From JAJXXT01 sp963764465 (GTDB lineage Bacteria; Pseudomonadota; Alphaproteobacteria; Acetobacterales; Acetobacteraceae), in NCBI GenBank assembly GCA_963764465.1, contig CAVXSO010000006.1, positions 1-64,000 of the forward strand: DNA of 64,000 bases. The letters are read 5' to 3'. The notes below the pieces were generated by a model. That model had not been told where the DNA came from. It did no database searches and saw only the letters and a list, made by a program, of their open reading frames with translations. Position 1 is the first letter of the stretch. The number at the start of each line of letters is the position of its first letter. The translations under genes and the position numbers were made by a program. This document shows, piece by piece, positions 37,304 through 44,991 of the stretch.

Positions 37304-38824
37304 ATGCGTCAATCGCTTCTGGCCGCCGTGGCGGCTGGCGTGCTCGCCGTCGGTGTGCCTGGCATCCAGGCCGCGAGCGCGCAAACCTTTCACATCGCGC
37401 TGCGCGAGGATCCGGATCTTCTCGATCCGACGCTGGCGCAATCCTATGTCGGGCGCATCGTCTTCGCCGGGCTCTGCGACAAGCTGTTCGACATCGACGC
37501 GAAGCTGAACGTCGTGCCGATGCTGGCGACCTCCTACAATTGGGAATCGCCCACCTCGCTCATCCTGCACCTGCGCCCCGGCGTGACCTTCCAGGACGGC
37601 ACCAAGATGGATGCCGCGGCCGTCGTCGCCACCTTCACCCGCGACCTCACCATGCAGGGCAGCGCGCGCAAGGGCGAGCTCGCCAACGTCACCGGCGCCG
37701 AGGTGGTGGACCCGCTGACGGTGAAGGTGACGCTCTCCAAGCCCAACGCGGCGCTGATCGCGCAGCTGACGGACCGCGCCGGCATGATCCTCTCCCCCGC
37801 CGCGACGGCGAAGGAGGGCAAGGATTTCGGCCTGCACCCGGTCTGCGCCGGGCCGTTCGCGTTCAAGAGCCGCGTGGCGCAGGACCAGATCGTGCTCGAC
37901 CGCTACCCCGGCTACTGGGACGCGAAGGCGATCCACTTCGACCAGGTGGTCTACCGCCCGTTCCCGGACGGCTCGGTGCGGCTGGCGAACCTGCAGGCCG
38001 GCGCGCTCGACCTCTCCGAGCAGATCCTGCCGACGGATGTCGCCGCGGTTAGGAAGGACCCGAAGCTCGAGGTCGTGATCTCGCCGGGCATCGGCTACAA
38101 CGGCATCACCTTCAACACCGGCAACGGCCCGCAGTCGAAGACGCCGCTCGGCGAGAACGCGCTGGTGCGCCAGGCGTTCGAGCTCTCGATCGACCGGCAG
38201 GCGCTGGTGCAGGTGGTCTACAACGGCATGTTCGCGCCGACCGCGCAGGCGATGTCCTCGCTCAGCCCCTATTTCGACAAGTCGCTCACGGTGGGGGCGC
38301 GCGACGTTGCGAAGGCGAAAGAACTGCTCAAGCAGGCCGGGGTGAAGACGCCGGTGCCGGTGACGCTGACCATCACCAACAACTCGGACAGCCAGCAGCT
38401 CGGCGTGGTGATCCAGTCGATGGCGAAGGAAGCGGGCTTCGACGTGAAGCTGCGCACGCTCGAGTTCGCGACCAGCCTGCAGGCGGGCCACAAGGGCGAC
38501 TTCGAGGCCTATCTCATCGGCTGGTCCGGCCGCGTCGATCCGGATGGCAACCTCACACCGTTCCTGCACACCGGCTCGTTCTTCAACTACGGGCACTACA
38601 GCAGCCCGGCGATGGACAAGCTGCTCGGCGAGGGCCTGGCGGAGAACGACTTTGCCAAGCGCAAGGCGATCTACGACCAGGTGCAGGAACTCTCGAACAA
38701 GGACCTGCCGCTGATGTACCTCTACACGCTCAGCAACATCGTGGGCATGAAGAAGTCGGTGCAGGGCTTCGTGCCCGTGCCCGACGGCATGATCCGGTTG
38801 CAGGGCGTTTCGATGACGAAATAG
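37304..38824 (+). CDS. ABC transporter substrate-binding protein, family 5 (peptide type)
   Basis: This is a second SBP_bac_5 periplasmic protein, 506 residues. The signal peptide is followed by QTFHIALREDPDLLDPTLAQSYVGRIVFAGLCDKLF. Family parts include VPMLATSYNWESPTSLILHLRPGVTFQDGTKMDAAAVV-type sequence, HPVCAGPFAFKSRVAQDQIVLDRYPGYW and the late YLIGWSGRVDPDGNLTPFLH. The last block resembles DppA-like proteins that take peptides or related compounds. GAGGGGG lies 10 nt upstream of the ATG. Two permease genes follow, with no ATPase. A sigma-54-like promoter lies just upstream. Confidence 0.92.
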   Translation: MRQSLLAAVAAGVLAVGVPGIQAASAQTFHIALREDPDLLDPTLAQSYVGRIVFAGLCDKLFDIDAKLNVVPMLATSYNWESPTSLILHLRPGVTFQDGTKMDAAAVVATFTRDLTMQGSARKGELANVTGAEVVDPLTVKVTLSKPNAALIAQLTDRAGMILSPAATAKEGKDFGLHPVCAGPFAFKSRVAQDQIVLDRYPGYWDAKAIHFDQVVYRPFPDGSVRLANLQAGALDLSEQILPTDVAAVRKDPKLEVVISPGIGYNGITFNTGNGPQSKTPLGENALVRQAFELSIDRQALVQVVYNGMFAPTAQAMSSLSPYFDKSLTVGARDVAKAKELLKQAGVKTPVPVTLTITNNSDSQQLGVVIQSMAKEAGFDVKLRTLEFATSLQAGHKGDFEAYLIGWSGRVDPDGNLTPFLHTGSFFNYGHYSSPAMDKLLGEGLAENDFAKRKAIYDQVQELSNKDLPLMYLYTLSNIVGMKKSVQGFVPVPDGMIRLQGVSMTK

Positions 38825-38842
38825 AGTGCGGGACAGAAGGGC

Positions 38843-39787
38843 ATGCGTGGCCGGCTGGGTATTCGCCTCGCGCAGGTGATTCCGACGCTGCTGCTGGTCA
38901 GCATGCTCGTCTTCGGCCTGCAGCAGGTGATGCCGGGTGACCCGGCCCTGCTGCTCGCCGGGGAGGAGGCGGACCCCTCCGTCATCGCGCAGATCCGCAC
39001 CGAGTTGTGGCTCGACCGGCCGGTGCCGGTGCAGTACGTGCACTGGCTCGGCCGCATCCTGCACGGCAACCTCGGCTATTCCTGGCGCCTGCGCGAGCCG
39101 GTGCTCACGCTCATCGCGCAGAAGCTGCCGGTGACGGCGCAGCTCGGCGCGATGGCCTTCCTCATCGCGATCGCGATCGGCGTGCCGATGGGCGTGCTCT
39201 CCGCGGTGAAGCGCGACACGCCGCTCGACTGGCTGGCCAACGGCATCGGCCTCGGCGGGCTGTCGATCCCCACCTTCTGGCTCGGGATCATGATGATCCT
39301 GCTGTTCTCCGTCGATCTCGACTGGCTGCCGCCCTCCGGCTACGTGCCGCTCACGGTCAACTGGGTGAAGTCGCTGGAGACGACGATCATGCCGGCCTTC
39401 GTGCTCGGCAACGCCATCGCCGCGGTGCTGATGCGCCACACGCGCAGCGCGATGCTGCAGGCGCTGAGCCAGGACTACGTGCGCACCGCGCGCGCCAAGG
39501 GGCTCGTCGAGCGCGTCGTCGTGCTGCGCCACGCGCTGCGCAACGCGCTGATCCCCGTCGTGACACTCGGCGCGCTGGAGTTCGGCGCGCTGCTTTCCGG
39601 CGCGGTGCTGACGGAGCAGGTGTTCAGCATCCCCGGTTTCGGCAAGCTGATCGTGGACGCGGTGTTCAACCGCGACTACCCGGTGGTGCAGGGCGTGGTG
39701 ATGGTGACCGCGACCGTCTACATCAGCCTCAACCTGCTGGCCGACGTGCTCTACATCTTCATCAACCCCCGCCTGAGGGCGGCGTGA
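38843..39787 (+). CDS. ABC transporter permease, DppB/OppB type
   Basis: This 314-residue permease belongs to the second peptide-type importer. The N-terminus IRLAQVIPTLLLVSMLVFGLQQVMPGDPALLLAG is a DppB signature. The ATPase-docking loop is QDYVRTARAKGLVERVVVLRHALRNALIPV and the end is LNLLADVLYIFINPRLRAA. It begins 18 bp after the binding-protein stop and ends 13 bp before the next permease, so the three genes form one operon. Confidence 0.92.
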   Translation: MRGRLGIRLAQVIPTLLLVSMLVFGLQQVMPGDPALLLAGEEADPSVIAQIRTELWLDRPVPVQYVHWLGRILHGNLGYSWRLREPVLTLIAQKLPVTAQLGAMAFLIAIAIGVPMGVLSAVKRDTPLDWLANGIGLGGLSIPTFWLGIMMILLFSVDLDWLPPSGYVPLTVNWVKSLETTIMPAFVLGNAIAAVLMRHTRSAMLQALSQDYVRTARAKGLVERVVVLRHALRNALIPVVTLGALEFGALLSGAVLTEQVFSIPGFGKLIVDAVFNRDYPVVQGVVMVTATVYISLNLLADVLYIFINPRLRAA

Positions 39788-39800
39788 GGGTGCGCCGTTC

Positions 39801-40688
39801 ATGACGGCGGCCAGCGCCACCACCGCCGGCCGCGTCGCGCGCATGGTGCACGAAAGCCCGCGCCAGGCGGCGCTGCGCCGCTTCCTCGCGCACCGCACGG
39901 CGATGGCGGGCCTGGTTGTCGTCGTCGCCTTCATCCTCATCGCGCTGGCGGCGCCGCTGATCGCGCACGACAACCCGGATGCCACGAGCTGGTCGCTGAT
40001 CCGCAAGGCGCCGTCCTGGGCGCACTGGATGGGCACGGACGAGAACGGGCGGGACGTGTTCGCGCGCGTGGTCTATGGCGCGCGGGCGAGCCTGCTCGCG
40101 GGCGTGGTCGCGGTGACCATCGCGGCGGGGATCGGCGTGCCGCTCGGGCTGCTCGCGGGGTTTCTCGGCGGCATCACGGACGCGCTGATCGGGCGCGTGG
40201 TGGATGCGATGCTGGCGGTGCCGTTCCTGATCCTGGCGATCGCGCTCGCGGCCTTCCTCGGCCCGTCGCTGACCAACGCGATGATCGCGATCGGCGTTGC
40301 CGCGGCACCGGTGTTCCAGCGCGTGGCGCGCGGGGCGGCGCTGGATGTTTCGACCAACGACTATGTCGAGGCGGCGCGGGCGCTGGGCAACCCGCCCTGG
40401 CGCGTGGCGGCGCGCCACGTGCTGCCCAACATCATCCCGCCGGTGCTGGTGCAGTGCACGCTCGCGGTTGCCGCCGCCATCATCGCCGAGGCGTCGCTGT
40501 CGTTCCTCGGCCTCGGCCAGCAGCCGCCCGCCCCCTCCTGGGGCAGCATGCTGAACTCGGCGCAGCGCTTCCTGACCCAGGCGCCCTGGCTCGCGATCTT
40601 CCCGGGGGCTGCGATCTTTCTCGCGGTGCTGAGCTTCAACCTCGTGGGCGACGGGTTGAGGGACGCGCTGGATCCGCGGAGGAGGTAG
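39801..40688 (+). CDS. ABC transporter permease, DppC/OppC type
   Basis: This 295-residue permease partners the preceding DppB-type protein. It has a cytoplasmic N-terminal stretch, a first helix (MAGLVVVVAFILIALAAPLI), the DppC signature HWMGTDENGRDVFARVVYGAR and the loop VEAARALGNPPWRVAARHVLPN. The usual ASLSFLGLGQQPPAPSWGSML and LVGDGLRDALDPR close it. No ATP-binding gene follows; the next DNA is AT-rich and appears foreign. Confidence 0.92.
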   Translation: MTAASATTAGRVARMVHESPRQAALRRFLAHRTAMAGLVVVVAFILIALAAPLIAHDNPDATSWSLIRKAPSWAHWMGTDENGRDVFARVVYGARASLLAGVVAVTIAAGIGVPLGLLAGFLGGITDALIGRVVDAMLAVPFLILAIALAAFLGPSLTNAMIAIGVAAAPVFQRVARGAALDVSTNDYVEAARALGNPPWRVAARHVLPNIIPPVLVQCTLAVAAAIIAEASLSFLGLGQQPPAPSWGSMLNSAQRFLTQAPWLAIFPGAAIFLAVLSFNLVGDGLRDALDPRRR

Positions 40689-40874
40689 AGCGCCAGCAGG
40701 ACAGTCAACAACAAGACAAACTGATAAACACTCTGTGCATCTCATGATATAGCGTCTCTCGTAACGAAGATCACTGCGATGTTCTCTTAGGAAAAGCAAG
40801 AAAGAGATGGATTGACAATTTTTTAGTGAACATGTGCAGTTGTGGACTTTCTAATTGCGGCGAGCGGGGTTGCG

Positions 40875-42043
40875 ATGAAGAGTACCAACCGTAGCGAGAA
40901 TTTCGAAAAGATGAAAACTGACGTAACATTGACGCTTCGGACGTCGTGTTATCTAAATATATACAGATTTTCTGCATCTTTTCTCGTTTTTATATTTCAT
41001 ATGGGTTATTTTTCCGGATATCGACTGGGATGGATTGGGAATCTCGGCGATGAGGCGGTTCTTGCGTTTTTTGTCCTCTCCGGTGTTGTTATTGCGTATT
41101 CGGCGACGACGAAGCATTCTGGGCTGGTCGATTTTTCAATTGCGCGTTTTTCGAGGTTGTGGTCCGTAGTTATACCGGCAATTTTTCTAACATTTATTTT
41201 AGATACGCTTGGTCAAAGACTATCCCTTGCGGCATACGGCAATCTTCATCCATACGATCTCGAAAAATGGATTGTTTCGTCCGTCGCCAGTGTGTTATTC
41301 TTAAATCAAATTTGGCATTTTCATTTGTGGATTGGTTCGAATGGGCCGTTTTGGTCAGTATCGTATGAGTTTTGGTATTACGTCATATTCGCATCAATAT
41401 TTTATTTCGCTGGATGGAGGAAGTTGGTGGCCGTGGCTCTCTGCGTTGCAATTGCTGGTCCGAAAATTCTGATTGCCTTCCCAGTCTGGTTAATTGGCGT
41501 CGCTGTTTATCTATTGATTGCAAAATATGGTCCTTCGCGTGGGTGGATTTCCGTTTCGATTTGGTGGGGGTCGATACTATTGGTGATCATCCACGCGAAA
41601 TTTCATTTAAATCTGTCTTGGCCGCTCAATTCCCTGCGGCTGAAAACATGGCAAAATCTATGTGGGACGCGGATTTTTGGCCTAACAGCTACCTGATTGG
41701 TGTCATTGTTGGGGCGAATATTTACGGGTTTGAAGCAGTTTCAGCTTGGTTGGACGGCAGCCTCAAATATCTTGCGCCGGCGGCACAACAGCTTGCCGAC
41801 GGCAGCTTCGGACTCTACTTATTTCATTATCCTGTCGGTTATTTTGTAAGAGCGTTATGCTGGCATTTTGGCTTTAACCGGGGCTATCAGTTCGTTTGGG
41901 TGATCTATATCGTATCGTTCGCGGTATCATTTGGCCTAGGTCTCGCTTTTGATCCACTCAGAAAGCCAATCCGCAGGATGCTAAACAGTCTCGCAAGTAT
42001 GGAGGTTTTGCGCGACCCGTCTAGGCTTGATCCTGGGGTTTGA
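40875..42043 (+). CDS. Acyltransferase family 3 membrane protein (one frameshift), AT-rich
   Basis: This integral membrane acyltransferase is of the OafA/NodX-like acyltransferase-3 family, which O-acylates surface sugars. The catalytic His is in VFIFHMGYFSGYRLG, and GDEAVLAFFVLSGVVIAYS, FSIARFSRLW and FWSVSYEFWYYVIF follow. At about 41610-41650 the frame changes; the end (LADGSFGLYLFHYPVGYFVRAL) reads in another frame to 42043. One added base repairs it to about 390 residues. GC content (about 45% by eye) and AT-ending codons contrast sharply with the surroundings, so it was acquired. ATG 40875 is the best start; 40911 is possible. Confidence 0.8.
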
Positions 42044-42062
42044 GCGCGATCCTGCTGGTGGC

Positions 42063-42200
42063 TGAACTCGTAGCCAATAGCTGCGATGGAGACTGCGGCG
42101 AGGAAGTTTTTAGCGGGGCGGACGTATCCTGTGGCGACGCGACAGCAGGCGGTCGGCCGATTGAACACAGGTTAGATGCCGTTTCGGTCACGGTAGAGGA
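42063..42200 (-). pseudogene. IS5-family-like transposase C-terminal remnant
   Basis: On the minus strand the sequence reads YRDRNGI, a stop, then FNRPTACCRVATGYVRPAKN and FLAAVSIAAIGYEF. This resembles the well-known C-terminus of IS5-group transposases (RNxIERMFNRLKxxRRxATRYDKxAxNFLAAVxLA). It is short, has an internal stop and altered residues, and lacks the DDE catalytic part, so it is dead. I could not define terminal inverted repeats. It abuts the AT-rich acyltransferase gene, consistent with transfer by a mobile element. Confidence 0.65.
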
Positions 42201-42228
42201 AGGGCGAGTAGCGGGGCCTTCAGCCCCC

Positions 42229-42552
42229 TCACCCCAACCCCAAAAACACCGCCAGCGCCCGGTTCACCGTCACCATCGTTGCGTCATCGAGACGGCCGAT
42301 GACCGGCCCGAGCCGGTTGCGTGATGGCGTCTGCGGCTTGTCCACCATGATCTGCGAGCGCTTCGCCAGCCCGTTCGCCTCGCCGGGCTCAACCGGCACC
42401 CGCAGCAACGGCGCATCGACCAGCGTGCTGGTGATCGGCAGCACCGTGACGGAAGCGAGGTCGCCGAAATGGTCCGCCTGTACCACCAGCGCGGGCCGGG
42501 GCTTGCCCTGGTCGCCCTGCAGCGCGACCGTCACCAGGTCCCCGCGCGTCAC
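42229..42552 (-). CDS. mazF: MazF/PemK family toxin (mRNA interferase)
   Basis: This 107-residue protein fits the MazF/PemK fold, a ribosome-independent endoribonuclease that cuts mRNA at short motifs. The start MTRGDLVTVALQGDQGKPRPALVVQAD is diagnostic (RGD/E-W-x-V then GKPRPALV). LPITSTLVDAPLLRVPVEP and SQIMVDKPQTPSRNRLGPVIGRLDD match the later strands. Its ATG overlaps the stop of the upstream antitoxin gene by 4 bp. The pair is GC-rich like the chromosome, although it lies beside the AT-rich island. Confidence 0.9.
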   Translation of the reverse strand: MTRGDLVTVALQGDQGKPRPALVVQADHFGDLASVTVLPITSTLVDAPLLRVPVEPGEANGLAKRSQIMVDKPQTPSRNRLGPVIGRLDDATMVTVNRALAVFLGLG

Positions 42553-42776
42553 GCCGTCCAGCCGCTGGTGTCGGAAGCCTCATGCCAGGCCTCGTCCTCC
42601 GCGCGGTGTTCCGCGCTCTCGCTGTCGCGGATGAGCCGCGCCTGCCGGGCGCACTCCCTGGCAAACCCGGCCGCCCGCGTGTCGGGCACCCAGATCTGCA
42701 CCGGCCGCAGCCCGGCCGCCCGAAGCTTGTCCCGCCGGCGCTGCACGCGCCGCGCGCCTGTCCCGCTCGTCGTCAT
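42549..42776 (-). CDS. mazE: Antitoxin MazE family protein (DUF3018-like)
   Basis: This 75-residue protein is encoded just before the MazF-type toxin. The motif RRDKLRAAGLRPVQIWVPDTR with GFARECARQARL is typical of the DUF3018/MazE-like antitoxins that accompany PemK toxins in alphaproteobacteria. The acidic tail (ESAEHRAEDEAWHEASD) is the probable toxin-binding end. It should neutralise the toxin and repress the operon through its N-terminal part. Confidence 0.85.
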   Translation of the reverse strand: MTTSGTGARRVQRRRDKLRAAGLRPVQIWVPDTRAAGFARECARQARLIRDSESAEHRAEDEAWHEASDTSGWTA

Positions 42777-42911
42777 GCGTTACATGTAGCGCGTCACGGC
42801 GCCGGTTGCCACCCGCCCTTGACCCGCGCAGCCCGGCGCGGTCCCATCCGCCGAACCCCCGCCCCGCGCCAATCCTGGGGCCAGTCGTGGGGCCAATCGT
42901 GGAGGATCGCC

Positions 42912-43972
42912 ATGCGCGCCTGGGCCGTCGTCGAGAACGAAGCACCGCTCCAGGAGATCGAGCTGCCAACGCCCGAGCCCACGGGCACGGAAGTGCTGCT
43001 GGAAACCACCTATTGCGGCGTCTGCCACTCCGACCTGCACATCTGGGAAGGCCGCTACGACCTCGGCGGCGGCAAGGTGATGAACCTCAAGGACCGCGGC
43101 CTCTCCCTGCCGCTCGCCATGGGCCACGAGATCGTCGGCCGCGTGGTGAAGCTCGGGCCGGAGGCAAAGGGGGTGAAGGTCGGCGACATCCGCATCGTCT
43201 TCCCCTGGGTCGGCTGCGGCACCTGTGCCGCCTGCCGCGCGGAGGAGGACAATATGTGCCTCACCCCGAAATCCCTCGGCGTGTACCGAACGGCGGCTAC
43301 GGCACGCACGTGGTCGCCCCGCACCCGCGCCACCTGGTCGATCCCGGCACGCTCGACCCGGCCATCGCCGCCACCTACGCCTGCTCCGGCATCACCGTCT
43401 ATTCCGCCATCAACAAGCTGATGCCGCTGCCGGCGGACGAGCCCATCGTGCTGGTCGGCGCCGGCGGGCTCGGCCTGCAGGCAATCGCGGTGCTGCGCGC
43501 CATGGGCCACCGCGCCATCGTCTCCGTCGATATCAGCGAGGAAAAGCGCCAGGCCGCCCTCGCCGAGGGTGCGAGCAAGGTGGTGGACGGCTCGGGCGAG
43601 GGCGTGACCAAGCGCATCATCGAGGCCTGCGGCATGCAGCCGCGCGCGATCATCGACCTGGTGAACGGCTCCGCCTCCGCGCGCTTCGCCTACGACGCGC
43701 TGCGCAAGGGCGGCAAGCTGGTGATGGTGGGCCTGTTCGGCGGCGAACTCTCGCTCGCCCTGCCGCTGGTGCCGATCCGGGCACTGACGGTGCAGGGCAG
43801 CTACGTCGGCAACCCGAAGGAACTGCGCGAGCTGGTGGCTCTCGCCCAGGGCGGCAAGCTGCCGAAAATCCCGGTCGAGACCGTGCCGCAGCGGGAGGCG
43901 AACGCGGCGCTGATGCGGCTGCGCGCGGGCAAGGTGACCGGCCGCCTGGTGCTCAAGGCGGAGGCCGCGTGA
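42912..43972 (+). CDS. Zinc-dependent alcohol dehydrogenase (one frameshift)
   Basis: This is an MDR-superfamily zinc alcohol dehydrogenase. The catalytic zinc site CGVCHSDLHIWEG, GHEIVGRVVKLG and the structural zinc segment CGTCAACRAEEDNMC read in the first frame from ATG 42912 (GGAGGATCG upstream). At about 43286-43290 one base is missing. The NAD-binding half, NGGYGTHVVAPHPR, LVGAGGLGLQAIAVLRAMG and IDLVNGSASARFAYDAL, follows in the next frame to 43972. Repaired length is about 354 residues. Its stop overlaps the start of the next oxidoreductase gene (TGATG), so the two are cotranscribed. Confidence 0.88.
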
Positions 43973-44974
43973 TGCGCCGCTCACTCATCCTGCGGGAGCG
44001 GCCGAGGCACCACCCGGACCGCGACACGTTCCGCATGCACGAAGACCCGATCCCCGAACCCGCCGCCGGCGAGGTGGTGACGCGCACGATCTGGCTCTCG
44101 ATCGACCCCTACATGCGCGGGCGCCTCTCAGACCGGAAATCCTATGCCGCCCCCGTGCGAGGTCGGCGCGCCAATGACCGGGGAGACGGTGGGCGAGGTG
44201 ATGGCCTCCGCGGACCCCGGCTTCGCGGCCGGTGACATCGTGCTCGGCGCGCGCGGCTGGCAGACGCATATCGTCTCGAAGGCAAAACAGCTGACGAAGC
44301 TGCCGCGCAGGGGCGCGCCGCTCTCGGCCTATCTCGGCGTGCTCGGCATGCCCGGCACCACCGCCTATTCCGGCATGCTGGATATCGGCCAGCCGAAGGC
44401 GGGGGAGACGGTGGTGGTCTCGGCCGCTTCCGGCGCCGTGGGCTCGGTCGCGGGGCAGATCGCGAAGCGCGCCGGCTGCCGCGTGGTGGGCATCGCCGGC
44501 GGGCCGGACAAGTGCCTCTGGGTGCAGGACACGCTGGGCTTCGATGCCTGCGTGGACCACCGCGTGCCGCATCTCGGCCGCCTGCTGGCGGAGGAATGCC
44601 CGAAGGGCATCGACGTCTATTTCGAGAACGTCGGCGGCGCGGTGCAGGATGCGGTGTTCCCGCTGCTCAACACATTCGGCCGCATGGTGATGTGCGGCAT
44701 GGTGGCGCAGTACAGCGACGCGGAGATGCGGCCGGGCCCGAATCTCGGCGCGGTCGTCGGCAAGCGCCTGCGCATCGAGGGGCTCATCGTCTCCGACAAG
44801 CCGCAGCGCTTCGCGGAGTGGCGGCAGCTCGCGACGCCCTGGGTGCTCGACGGCTCGCTCAAGTATCGCGAAACCGTCATCGACGGGCTGGACAACGCGC
44901 CGGAGGCGCTGCGCCTGGTGCTGACCGGCGGCAATTTCGGCAAGATGCTGGTGCGCGTCGGACCAGACGCCTGA
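43972..44974 (+). CDS. NADP-dependent oxidoreductase, CurA/PTGR-like MDR (one frameshift)
   Basis: This zinc-free MDR enzyme reduces activated double bonds with NADPH (relatives: curcumin reductase, 2-alkenal reductase, prostaglandin reductase). The start LILRERPRHHPDRDTFRMHEDPIPEPAAGEVVTR has the family's IWLSIDPYMRGRLSD. At about 44155-44162 there is one extra base, and EVGAPMTGETVGEVMASADPG continues in another frame. Motifs SAASGAVGSVAGQIAKRAGCRVVGIAGG and YFENVGGAVQDAV are intact. Repaired length is about 333 residues. It forms a small operon with the zinc alcohol dehydrogenase; the next gene begins 17 bp after its stop. Confidence 0.87.
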
Positions 44975-44991
44975 GCAAGGGCCGCGACCTG

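Noticed and set aside
37298..40036. A 912-residue minus-strand frame across a peptide-type importer
   Set aside because: Antisense to a binding protein and permease with diagnostic motifs; repetitive His/Arg/Asp composition typical of shadows.
40806..40845. A TTGACA box as a sigma-70 promoter for the acyltransferase
   Set aside because: TTGACA is at 40812-40817, but no acceptable -10 box lies 16-18 bp downstream, so I do not list it as a promoter.
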